DNA of 64,000 nt, taken from NCBI RefSeq assembly GCF_000266905.1, contig NC_018027.1, forward strand, positions 5,084,001 to 5,148,000, given 5' to 3'. Shown here piece by piece: positions 1 through 6,938 of the stretch (positions are counted from its first letter, which is position 1; the number at the start of each line of letters is the position of its first letter). The DNA comes from Mycolicibacterium chubuense NBB4 (GTDB lineage Bacteria; Actinomycetota; Actinomycetes; Mycobacteriales; Mycobacteriaceae). The notes beneath the pieces are model-generated. The model ran no database searches, was not told where the DNA came from, and was given only the letters and a program-made list of their open reading frames with translations. Made by a program: the position numbers and the translations under genes.

Positions 1-413
1 TCACGGTGTTCACCGCCCAGTTCGGCGACTTCAAGCCGCGCGAGCACAACCTGCTGCCGGTTCCGATCGCCGAGACGGTGTTCGAGCCGCGGGTCGGCGG
101 CCGCATCTACGACGTCGGCGCCGACGGCAGCCGCTGCGAGTGGGCGCGGGTGCTGCACTTCGAGCCGCCGTCGCGGGTGGTGTTCAGCTGGGACATCGGT
201 CCGACCTGGCAGGTCGAAGCCGATGTGGCGAAGACCAGTGAGGTGGAGGTGCGCTTCATCGCCGAGGCGCCCGACCGGACCCGGGTCGAGCTCGAGCACC
301 GGCACCTGGACCGCCACGGCGAGGGCTGGCGGTCCGTGGCCGACGGGGTCGGCGGGGACGCCGGGTGGCCGCTGTATCTGGCGCGCTACGCGGAGCTGGT
401 GGGTCATCGATGA
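1..413 (+). CDS. SRPBCC/AHSA1-like protein, 5' end missing
   Basis: The reading frame is already open at the window edge and ends in TGA at 411-413, so only the C-terminal ~136 residues are visible. The stretch FKPREHNLL followed by FEPRVGGRIYDVGADGSRCE and a late W..Y...Y is typical of the AHSA1/START-like SRPBCC family, small proteins with a hydrophobic ligand cavity. A GTG at 6 is in frame but sits inside the fold, so it is not the likely start. The stop overlaps a short repeat that precedes the next gene by 26 bases, suggesting co-transcription. The ligand or client cannot be told from sequence. Confidence 0.75.
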   Translation, partial: TVFTAQFGDFKPREHNLLPVPIAETVFEPRVGGRIYDVGADGSRCEWARVLHFEPPSRVVFSWDIGPTWQVEADVAKTSEVEVRFIAEAPDRTRVELEHRHLDRHGEGWRSVADGVGGDAGWPLYLARYAELVGHR

Positions 414-432
414 GCGCTTGCGCGAAGAGGAG
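409..432 (+). repeat. Dispersed ~23-bp gene-junction repeat, copy 1
   Basis: GATGAGCGCTTGCGCGAAGA then GGAG. It overlaps the stop of the SRPBCC gene and supplies the AGAGGAG Shine-Dalgarno sequence for the start at 440. A near copy is at 6916-6938, and the reverse complement forms the core of the 33-bp tandem repeat at 4779-4910 (about 3 mismatches in 23). This looks like a small dispersed repeat family sitting at gene boundaries. Confidence 0.6.
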
Positions 433-439
433 AGCACCG

Positions 440-1060
440 ATGAGCACCGTGATGGAACTGGCCTGCGCCGAGCGGGCCGACCTCGCCGAACTTCTCGCGA
501 CCCTGAGCCCCCAGCAGTGGGCGTCGCCCAGCCTGTGTACCGGCTGGACAGTCAAAGACGTTGTCGCTCATGTGATCAGCTACGAGGAACTGGGCGTCGG
601 CGGCCTGCTCGGGCGGTTCGCGAAGGGGCGGGTGGTGAACGCGAATCAGGTTGGGGTCGAGGAGTACTCGTCGCTGACCACCCAGCAGCTCGTCGACGTC
701 CTGCGCGCTCATCTGCGCCCCCGGGGGCTCACCGCCGCCTTCGGCGGCATGATCGGGTTGGTCGACACGACGATCCATCACCAGGACATCCGCCGCGCCC
801 TGAGCCTGCCGCGCGCCGTCCCCGCCGAGCGGTTGCTCCGGGTACTGAGCCTCGTGCAGCGCAACCCTCGGCTCGGCACGCCGCGGCGCATCAGGGGATT
901 ACGCCTGCAGGCCAACGACATCGACTGGCAGTGCGGCCACGGACTCGAGGTCCTCGGCCCGGGCGAGGCCCTGCTGATGGCCATCACCGGACGCGGCGAC
1001 GCGCTCGGCGACCTCAGCGGACCGGGTCAGCCCGTACTCGCCGCCCGGGTCGGCCCCTGA
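440..1060 (+). CDS. Maleylpyruvate isomerase/DinB-like family protein
   Basis: A 206-residue protein with the MDMPI_N/DinB-like pattern: a four-helix domain with LCTGWTVKDVVAHVISYEE near residues 30-50, then a second conserved helix HHQDIRRAL. Family members include mycothiol-dependent isomerases, and mycobacteria make mycothiol. The start at ATG 440 is preferred because AGAGGAG lies about 9 bases upstream. An ATG at 410 inside the repeat would add MSACAKRRAP, a non-conserved tail. The metal-binding His triad cannot be assigned with confidence, so the enzymatic role is inferred from family only. Confidence 0.75.
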   Translation: MSTVMELACAERADLAELLATLSPQQWASPSLCTGWTVKDVVAHVISYEELGVGGLLGRFAKGRVVNANQVGVEEYSSLTTQQLVDVLRAHLRPRGLTAAFGGMIGLVDTTIHHQDIRRALSLPRAVPAERLLRVLSLVQRNPRLGTPRRIRGLRLQANDIDWQCGHGLEVLGPGEALLMAITGRGDALGDLSGPGQPVLAARVGP

Positions 1061-1064
1061 TCTC

Positions 1065-1080
1065 GTTACCTACTGGAAAC
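1065..1080 (+). promoter_or_regulatory. GlnR-like box 1
   Basis: GTTAC-N6-GAAAC, an exact match to the a-site/b-site arrangement of the actinobacterial nitrogen regulator GlnR. It lies 95-110 bases upstream of the ammonium transporter start, a usual place for an activator. Confidence 0.7.
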
Positions 1081-1112
1081 CTCGGGAAACCGTTCACGTA
1101 ACAGAAGCGTCG

Positions 1113-1128
1113 GTAACTGTCGGTGAAC
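1113..1128 (+). promoter_or_regulatory. GlnR-like box 2
   Basis: GTAAC-N6-TGAAC, one mismatch from the GTnAC-N6-GAAAC consensus, 48 bases downstream of box 1 and in the same orientation. The paired boxes suggest that amt and the genes behind it are activated in nitrogen limitation. Confidence 0.55.
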
Positions 1129-1174
1129 GGCTCCGCAGCGGAGCCGCACTCGCACTTCGCTAGGAGAAAGCCCA

Positions 1175-2428
1175 ATGGATACAGGGACGACCGCGTTCAT
1201 GCTGTGTTGCATCATCGGCCTCACGCTGATGATTCCCGGCCTCGCGTTGTTCTACGGCGGCATGGTGTCCGTCAAGAGCTCGACGAACATGATGATGATG
1301 ACGTTCGGCGCGGTCGCGATCGTCGGCGTGCTGTGGGTGCTGTTCGGCTTCTCGATGACCTTCGGCACCTCCTACGGCGGATTCGTCGGCAGCTTCACCG
1401 AATTCGCCGGGATGAAGAACCTGATGGAACCGATGACCACGATCAAGGGCCTGCCCATCAGCCTGTTCTCGCTGTTCCAGGCCTTGTTCGCCGCGATCAC
1501 GGTGGCTTTGATCTCGGGTGCGGTCGCCGACCGGATGAAGTTCGGCGCCTGGATGGGATTCGCGACGCTGTGGGCGGTGCTGGTCTACTTCCCGGTCGCC
1601 CACTGGGTCTTCGCGTTCGACGGCGTGGTCACCGAGAACTCCACCGGCGGCTGGATCGCCAACAAGCTCAAGGCGATCGACTTCGCCGGTGGCACCGCGG
1701 TGCACATCAACGCCGGCGCCGCGGCGCTGGCCGTGGCGATCGTGCTCGGCAAGTCGGCGAGCTGGGGGCAGCTGCGCAAGCCGCACAACGTCCCGCTGAC
1801 ACTGCTCGGCGCCGGCCTGCTGTGGGCCGGGTGGTACGCGTTCAACGGCGGCTCCGCGCTGGCGGCGGGCAACAGCGCGGCGATCGTCATGGTGACCACC
1901 TTCGTGGCGACGTGCGCGGCCACACTGGCCTGGATCGCGATCGAGAAGATCAAGGACGGGCACGTCACCGGTGTGGGCGCCGCCTCCGGCGCGATCACCG
2001 GCCTGGTCGCCATCACCCCGGCCTGCGGGGCCGTCACGCCGGTGGGCGCGATCATCCTCGGTGCGATCGCGGGCGCGGTCTGCGTCTACGCGGTCGGCCT
2101 CAAAGAGCGCTTCGGATATGACGATTCCCTCGACGTCGTCGGCGTCCACCTGGTCGGCGGCGTGATCGGCACGCTGCTGATCGGCTTCCTCGCCAGCGAC
2201 ACCATGCCGAACGCCACCAACGGTCTGTTCTACGGGGGCGGGTTCGACCAGTTGTGGCGGCAGGCGGTCGCCGCCGGAGCCGTGATGGCGTTCTCGTTTG
2301 TGGTGGCCTTCATCATCGCGTTCGCGCTGAAGAAGACTGTGGGCATTCGCATTTCGCCCGACGACGAGGAGAAGGGCATCGACGCCGCGTTCCACCGCGA
2401 GGCGTCGTACGAGCTGCTGCCCGCGTAG
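1175..2428 (+). CDS. amt: Ammonium transporter (Amt/Rh family)
   Basis: A 417-residue polytopic membrane protein carrying NH4+/NH3 across the cytoplasmic membrane. The N-terminus (CCIIGLTLMIPGLALFYGG) and the twin pore histidines are present: GGTAVHINAG near residue 175 and DVVGVHLVGG near residue 324. About 11 hydrophobic segments are visible, followed by a short charged C-terminal tail. The start has AGGAG at 1162-1166, 8 bases upstream. It is first in a nitrogen operon, behind two GlnR-like boxes and followed by a glutamine synthetase-like gene, and so probably feeds that ligase. No glnK/glnD follows it, so this is not the amtB-glnK-glnD locus. Confidence 0.95.
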   Translation: MDTGTTAFMLCCIIGLTLMIPGLALFYGGMVSVKSSTNMMMMTFGAVAIVGVLWVLFGFSMTFGTSYGGFVGSFTEFAGMKNLMEPMTTIKGLPISLFSLFQALFAAITVALISGAVADRMKFGAWMGFATLWAVLVYFPVAHWVFAFDGVVTENSTGGWIANKLKAIDFAGGTAVHINAGAAALAVAIVLGKSASWGQLRKPHNVPLTLLGAGLLWAGWYAFNGGSALAAGNSAAIVMVTTFVATCAATLAWIAIEKIKDGHVTGVGAASGAITGLVAITPACGAVTPVGAIILGAIAGAVCVYAVGLKERFGYDDSLDVVGVHLVGGVIGTLLIGFLASDTMPNATNGLFYGGGFDQLWRQAVAAGAVMAFSFVVAFIIAFALKKTVGIRISPDDEEKGIDAAFHREASYELLPA

Positions 2429-2444
2429 GTCACCCCCAGTCGCC

Positions 2445-2481
2445 ACGGCCGGTGCAGCGCCCCGAGGCCTGCACCGGCCGT
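2445..2481 (+). terminator. Strong hairpin after amt
   Basis: A perfect 13-bp stem, ACGGCCGGTGCAG at 2445-2457 and CTGCACCGGCCGT at 2469-2481, with an 11-base loop. It starts 16 bases after the amt stop. There is no T-tract, as is common in mycobacteria, so it may terminate partially or protect the amt message end. The next gene would then be expressed by read-through or from its own promoter in 2482-2545. Confidence 0.55.
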
Positions 2482-2545
2482 TCGACATGCGAGCTGTTTC
2501 ACGCAGTGATACTTTGATTCCCGATAAGAGACAAAGGTGGTCGTC

Positions 2546-3853
2546 ATGACACAGGACCTCGCTGTACTGGCGGAGCGATCCGGCACCCGCTTCATCCTCG
2601 CGCTGTTCGTCGATCTGCGCGGGAAGCCCTGTGCCAAGCTGGTTCCCGTCGAAGCGGTCGACCTGCTCGCCACCGAAGGAGTCGGCTTCGCCGGCTACGC
2701 CGTCGGCGCCATGGGCCAGGAGCCCAAGGATCCCGACCTGATGGCGCTCCCGGACCCGGCGTCGTTCACGCCGATCCCGTTCATCAAGGACGGGCTGGCC
2801 GTCGTGCACTGCGACCCGCACGTCAACGGCGAGCCGTGGCCGTACGCGCCGCGCGTCATCCTGAAAGCGTTGATCCAGCAGTGCGCCGACGCCGGGTTCG
2901 AGCCGTGGGTGGGCGCCGAGGTCGAGTACTTCCTGCTGCGCCGTGACGGCGACGGCAGCGTGTCGGTGGCCGACGCGGCCGACACCGCCGCCCAACCGTG
3001 TTACGACGCGCGCGGCGTCACCCGGATGTATGACCACCTGACCGCCGTGTCGACGGCGATGAACCAGCTGGGCTGGTCGAATTACGCCAACGACCACGAG
3101 GACGGTAACGGCCAGTTCGAGCAGAACTTCGAGTTCGCCGACGCCCTGACCACCGCCGACCGGGTCGTCACGCTGCGCTACCTGCTGTCGATGATCGCCG
3201 CCGAGCGCGGCATGCTCGCCACGTTCATGCCGAAGCCGTTCGCGGACAAGACCGGAAGCGGGCTGCACCTGCACATGTCGCTCACCAGCGCGGGCGCGCC
3301 GGTCTTTCCCGCCGACGACGACGCGCGCGGGCTGGGACTGTCCGACACGGCGTACGGCTTCATCGGCGGCATCCTCGACCACGCCTGCGCTCTGCAGGCG
3401 GTCGTCGCGCCAACGGTGAACTCCTACAAGCGAACCGGTGCGACGGCGACGGCTTCGGGCGCCTCGTGGGCACCGCGGCTACCGACCTACGGCGGCAACG
3501 ACCGCACGCACTACATCCGCGTGCCCGACTCGCACCGCATCGAACTGCGGGGCGGCGACGGGTCGGCCAACCCGTACCTCGCCATCGCCGCGGCTCTGGG
3601 CGCCGGCATCGACGGCATCAAACGCAGCACCGACCCCGGTGCGGTGGGATGCGGGGTCAGCAACCGCACGCTGCCGCCCACGCTGCTGCATGCCGTCGAG
3701 GAGTTCGAGGGCGACCCGGTGGTCACCGGAGTGCTCGACGCCGCGGGCGGCGGTGTCGCCGGCTACTTCGCCTCGGTCAAGCGCGAGGAGTTCTTCGCCT
3801 ACCACAGCGCCGTCAGCCCGTGGGAGATCGATCAGTACCTCACCGCTTTCTGA
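2546..3853 (+). CDS. Type III glutamine synthetase-like ligase (gamma-glutamyl-amine synthetase candidate)
   Basis: A 435-residue member of the glutamine synthetase superfamily, which forms gamma-glutamyl amides from glutamate, ATP and ammonia or an amine. The core motifs are in order: E-x-E in VGAEVEYFLL, NGQFEQNFEF, GSGLHLHMSL near residue 237 (metal and ammonia side), NSYKR near 290, and RIELRGGDGSANPYLA. It belongs to the TIGR03105/GlnT-like group, which also contains gamma-glutamylmethylamide synthetase (GmaS). The ATG at 2546 is chosen because AAAGG lies about 8 bases upstream; a GTG at 2537 is possible. Its partners glxBCD, a DAO-family flavoprotein and an XRE-cupin regulator make an amine rather than plain ammonia a plausible acceptor, but sequence alone does not decide. 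Confidence 0.85.
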   Translation: MTQDLAVLAERSGTRFILALFVDLRGKPCAKLVPVEAVDLLATEGVGFAGYAVGAMGQEPKDPDLMALPDPASFTPIPFIKDGLAVVHCDPHVNGEPWPYAPRVILKALIQQCADAGFEPWVGAEVEYFLLRRDGDGSVSVADAADTAAQPCYDARGVTRMYDHLTAVSTAMNQLGWSNYANDHEDGNGQFEQNFEFADALTTADRVVTLRYLLSMIAAERGMLATFMPKPFADKTGSGLHLHMSLTSAGAPVFPADDDARGLGLSDTAYGFIGGILDHACALQAVVAPTVNSYKRTGATATASGASWAPRLPTYGGNDRTHYIRVPDSHRIELRGGDGSANPYLAIAAALGAGIDGIKRSTDPGAVGCGVSNRTLPPTLLHAVEEFEGDPVVTGVLDAAGGGVAGYFASVKREEFFAYHSAVSPWEIDQYLTAF

Positions 3854-3877
3854 CCGAGACGCGAAGGGAGAACAGCC

Positions 3878-4786
3878 ATGTGCGGGATCGTCGGGTTACA
3901 CCTGCGCACCCCCGAGCTCTACCCGCGACTGGGCGAGTTGCTGACCGGCATGCTCTGCGAGATGGGCGACCGCGGCAGCGATTCGGCGGGGGTGGCCGTC
4001 TACGGCGACCCGGCCTGGTCGCCGCCGGGGGCGGGATGCGTCTCCGTCGCCGAGCTCGCCGCCGGCGACCGGCGCTGCGTCGCCGACGTGACGTCGGCCG
4101 TGGCGGCGGCGCTCGGCGACGACGTCGATGGGATCGCCGTGGACGGCAGCTACCTGCTGTCGGCCGGGCGCAGGTCCGAGGAGTTGCTCGTCGCCGTACG
4201 GTCGGCCTTCCCGCACGCGATCATCGCCGGGTTCGGTTCGGACGTCGCGGTTCTCAAGGGTGTCGGGTATCCGCGCGCGCTCACCGGCGGCTGGGGCCTG
4301 GCCACGGCCCGGGGCTGGCAGGGTGTCGGCCACACCCGGATGGCCACCGAGTCCGCGGTCACCCCGGCAGGCTGTCACCCTTACGCGGTCGGCCCCGGAC
4401 AGTGCATGGTGCACAACGGATCCTTCGCCAACCACGCCACGATCCGGCGCGAACTGCGCTCGGCCGGTGTCGAGTTCGACAGCGAGAACGACACGGAAGT
4501 GGGGGCGCGGTTCATCGCCGCGCTGCTCGCGGACGGCCGCGACGTCGAGGGGGCGCTCAAGGAACTCTGCGCCACGTTCGACGGCTTCTACACCTTGCTG
4601 GTCTCCGACCGCGACTCGTTCGCGGTGGTGCGCGACGCGATCGCGTGCAAGCCGGCGGTCGTCGCCGAGACCGACGAGTGGGTCGCGATGGGCAGTGAAT
4701 ACCGCGCATTGGCCGGGCTTCCCGGTGTCGAGAAGGCCCGCATCTGGGAGCCCGAACCGGAGGTGGTCTACGCATGGCAGCGCTGA
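3878..4786 (+). CDS. glxB: Class II glutamine amidotransferase, GlxB/MgsA type
   Basis: A 302-residue stand-alone Ntn glutaminase domain. The catalytic Cys is residue 2 (MCGIVGL), with the supporting motifs GDRGSDSAGVAVYG, HTRMATESAV and VHNGSFAN. It releases ammonia from glutamine for the partner synthase subunits, as the N-terminal domain of glutamate synthase does. A good SD (AAGGGAGAA) precedes the ATG. Its end overlaps glxC by 13 bases. In N-methylglutamate synthase of methylotrophs the equivalent subunit is MgsA, and in rhizobia it is GlxB. Confidence 0.88.
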   Translation: MCGIVGLHLRTPELYPRLGELLTGMLCEMGDRGSDSAGVAVYGDPAWSPPGAGCVSVAELAAGDRRCVADVTSAVAAALGDDVDGIAVDGSYLLSAGRRSEELLVAVRSAFPHAIIAGFGSDVAVLKGVGYPRALTGGWGLATARGWQGVGHTRMATESAVTPAGCHPYAVGPGQCMVHNGSFANHATIRRELRSAGVEFDSENDTEVGARFIAALLADGRDVEGALKELCATFDGFYTLLVSDRDSFAVVRDAIACKPAVVAETDEWVAMGSEYRALAGLPGVEKARIWEPEPEVVYAWQR

Positions 4787-5589
4787 ATTTTTCCTCGCGC
4801 GAGCGCTCGTCAGCGCTGAATTCCTCCTCGCGCGAGCGCTCGTCAGCGTTGAATTCCTCCTCGCGCGAGCGCTCGTCAGCGCTGAATTCCTCCTCGCGCG
4901 AGCGCTCGTCAGCGCTGACGTTCGACCTGCGCACCACCGCGCTACGCGACGTCAACGCCGCACTGCACGCACCGGATCTGGCCGGCGAGTTCGTCATCGA
5001 ACACCCCGCCGGTGCGCACAACGTGGCCGTCGGCCTCGATGCGCCGGTCACGGTGACGGTCACCGGACACGTCGGGTACTACGCGGCGGGCATGAACCAG
5101 CACGCCGACGTCGTGATCGACGGCAACGCGGGCACCGGCGTCGCCGAGAACATGATGAGCGGATCGGTGTGGGTCAGGGGCAACGCGTCTCAGTCCGCGG
5201 GTGCCACCGCCCACGGCGGGCTGCTCGTGATCGAGGGCGACGCGGCGGCGCGCTGCGGCATCTCGATGAAGGGCGTCGACATCGTGGTGGGCGGCAACGT
5301 CGGCCACATGAGCGCCTTCATGGCCCAGGCCGGCCGCCTGGTGGTGCGCGGCGATGCGGGTGAGGCGCTCGGGGACTCCCTCTACGAGGCGCGCCTCTAC
5401 GTGCGCGGCGACGTCGCGTCGCTGGGCGCCGACTGTGTGGCCAAGCCGATGCGCGACGAGCACCACCGTGAGCTCGAAACACTGCTCAAGGCAGCGGGAT
5501 TCGAAGGCGACGACACCAGCGCCTACACCCGGTACGGGTCGGCCCGGTCGCTCTACCACTTCCACGTCGACAACGCAGCGAGCTACTGA
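4774..5589 (+). CDS. glxC: GXGXG-domain glutamate synthase-like subunit, GlxC/MgsB type, with a repeat-made N-terminus
   Basis: A 271-residue protein corresponding to the C-terminal right-handed beta-helix domain of glutamate synthase, with regularly spaced G-containing turns (for example GHVGYYAAGMNQHADVVIDG). The start overlaps glxB by 13 bases. Residues 3-46 are encoded by four 33-bp tandem repeats, giving ALN-SSSRERSS repeats with no counterpart in the family; the true domain starts around LTFDLRTTALRD, residue 48. Either the extension is tolerated disorder, or translation starts inside the repeats at one of the CTG/TTG codons. It acts with GlxB and GlxD as one enzyme. Confidence 0.85.
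   Translation: MAALNFSSRERSSALNSSSRERSSALNSSSRERSSALNSSSRERSSALTFDLRTTALRDVNAALHAPDLAGEFVIEHPAGAHNVAVGLDAPVTVTVTGHVGYYAAGMNQHADVVIDGNAGTGVAENMMSGSVWVRGNASQSAGATAHGGLLVIEGDAAARCGISMKGVDIVVGGNVGHMSAFMAQAGRLVVRGDAGEALGDSLYEARLYVRGDVASLGADCVAKPMRDEHHRELETLLKAAGFEGDDTSAYTRYGSARSLYHFHVDNAASY
4779..4910 (+). repeat. Four 33-bp tandem repeats in the glxC 5' end
   Basis: Units at 4779-4811, 4812-4844, 4845-4877 and 4878-4910. Each holds AGCGCTGAATTCCTCC and TCGCGCGAGCGCTCGTC; only unit 1 (TTTTT in place of TTCC context) and unit 3 (GCGTTG) differ slightly. The 11-codon period keeps the frame open. The core is the reverse complement of the dispersed repeat at 409-432 and 6916-6938. Confidence 0.9.
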
Positions 5590-6920
5590 TGACCTACACC
5601 AGCGACGACCGCGCCCGCCTCGGCCTGCGCGAGTCGGCGACCTTCGACCGGGCCACCATCGCCGCGATCCAGCGTGCGGCCGACACCGGCATCTACGACA
5701 TTCGCGGCTGGGGCGCCAAGCGCGCGCTCCCCCATTTCGACGATCTGCTGTTCCTCGGCGCGTCGATGTCGCGCTATCCGCTGGAGGGATACCGCGAGCG
5801 CTGCGCCACCGACATCGTGCTCGGCGACCGCTTCGCCAAACACCCTCTGCACCTGGATATCCCGGTCACGATCGCCGGCATGAGCTTCGGCGCGCTGTCC
5901 GGGCCGGCCAAGGAGGCGCTCGGCCGCGGCGCCAGCGAGGTCGGTACGTCGACGACGACCGGCGACGGCGGGATGACGCCCGAGGAGCGCGGCCAGAGCA
6001 AGTACCTGGTCTACCAGTACCTCCCGTCGCGGTACGGGATGAACCCGGACGACCTGCGCAAGGCCGATGCGATCGAGGTCGTGCTGGGCCAGGGCGCCAA
6101 ACCCGGCGGCGGCGGGATGTTGTTGGGGCAGAAGATCTCCGAGCGTGTCGCTGCCATGCGCACGCTGCCCGAGGGCATCGACCAGCGCTCGGCGTGCCGG
6201 CATCCCGACTGGACCGGCCCCGACGACCTGACCATCAAGATCAACGAGCTGCGTGAGATCACCGACTGGGAGAAACCGATCTATGTCAAGGTCGGCGCCA
6301 CCCGCACCTACTACGACGTCAAGCTCGCCGTGCACGCCGGTGCCGACGTCGTGGTGGTCGACGGCATGCAGGGCGGTACCGCCGCGACGCAGGAGGTGTT
6401 CATCGAGCACGTCGGCATCCCGACGCTCGCGGCGATCCCGCAGGCGGTACAGGCGTTGCAGGAACTGGGCGTGCACCGGCGGGGAGTCCAGCTGATCGTG
6501 TCGGGCGGGATCCGCAACGGCGCCGACGTCGCGAAGGCGCTGGCGCTGGGCGCGGACGCCGTCGCGATCGGCACCGCCGCGTTGATCGCGCTGGGCGACA
6601 ACCATCCGCGATACGCCGCCGAGTACGAGAAGCTCGGCAGCGCAGCGGGTTTCTACGACGACTACCAGGACGGCCGCGACCCCGCCGGGATCAGCACGCA
6701 GGACCCCGACCTGGCGGCCCGCTTCGACCCGGTGGCCGGCGGCCACCGGCTGGCCAACTACCTGCGGGTGCTGACCATGGAGGCGCAGACGATCGCCCGG
6801 GCGTGCGGCAAGTCCCACGTCTGCCACCTCGAGCCCGACGATCTCGTCGCGGTGAGCATCGAGGCCGCGGCGATGGCCAAGGTGCCGCTCGCGGGCACCA
6901 GCTGGATTCCGGGCCGATGA
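5589..6920 (+). CDS. glxD: FMN-dependent glutamate synthase-like catalytic subunit, GlxD/MgsC type
   Basis: A 443-residue protein matching the central TIM-barrel (FMN/2-oxoglutarate) domain of glutamate synthase: PVTIAGMSFGALS near residue 95, GDGGM, KPGGGGMLLGQKIS, IYVKVGAT, GADVVVVDGMQGG, and the phosphate site SGGIRNGADVAKALALGADAVAIG. It is joined to glxC by a 1-base stop/start overlap. The segment where glutamate synthases have cysteines for a [3Fe-4S] cluster (C-x-T-G-x-C-P-V-G-I-x-T-Q-D) reads YQDGRDPAGISTQDPDL, so those ligands are missing. Electron supply may therefore differ from classical GOGAT. The likely substrate partners are glutamine plus a 2-oxo acid or an amine. Confidence 0.87.
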   Translation: MTYTSDDRARLGLRESATFDRATIAAIQRAADTGIYDIRGWGAKRALPHFDDLLFLGASMSRYPLEGYRERCATDIVLGDRFAKHPLHLDIPVTIAGMSFGALSGPAKEALGRGASEVGTSTTTGDGGMTPEERGQSKYLVYQYLPSRYGMNPDDLRKADAIEVVLGQGAKPGGGGMLLGQKISERVAAMRTLPEGIDQRSACRHPDWTGPDDLTIKINELREITDWEKPIYVKVGATRTYYDVKLAVHAGADVVVVDGMQGGTAATQEVFIEHVGIPTLAAIPQAVQALQELGVHRRGVQLIVSGGIRNGADVAKALALGADAVAIGTAALIALGDNHPRYAAEYEKLGSAAGFYDDYQDGRDPAGISTQDPDLAARFDPVAGGHRLANYLRVLTMEAQTIARACGKSHVCHLEPDDLVAVSIEAAAMAKVPLAGTSWIPGR

Positions 6921-6938
6921 GCGCTTGCGCGAAAAGCA
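6916..6938 (+). repeat. Dispersed ~23-bp gene-junction repeat, copy 2
   Basis: GATGAGCGCTTGCGCGAAAA, nearly identical to copy 1 at 409-432. It overlaps the glxD stop and the first possible start of the next gene, the same position relative to genes as in copy 1. Confidence 0.55.

Noticed and set aside
1160..3382. 740-codon open frame on the minus strand opposite amt and the GS-like gene
   Set aside because: Composition is Arg/His/Asp/Gly-rich without domains and it opposes two clear genes; high GC leaves antisense frames open.
4779..4910. Tandem repeats as a CRISPR array
   Set aside because: Units are contiguous with no unique spacers, are in frame with glxC, and no cas genes are present.
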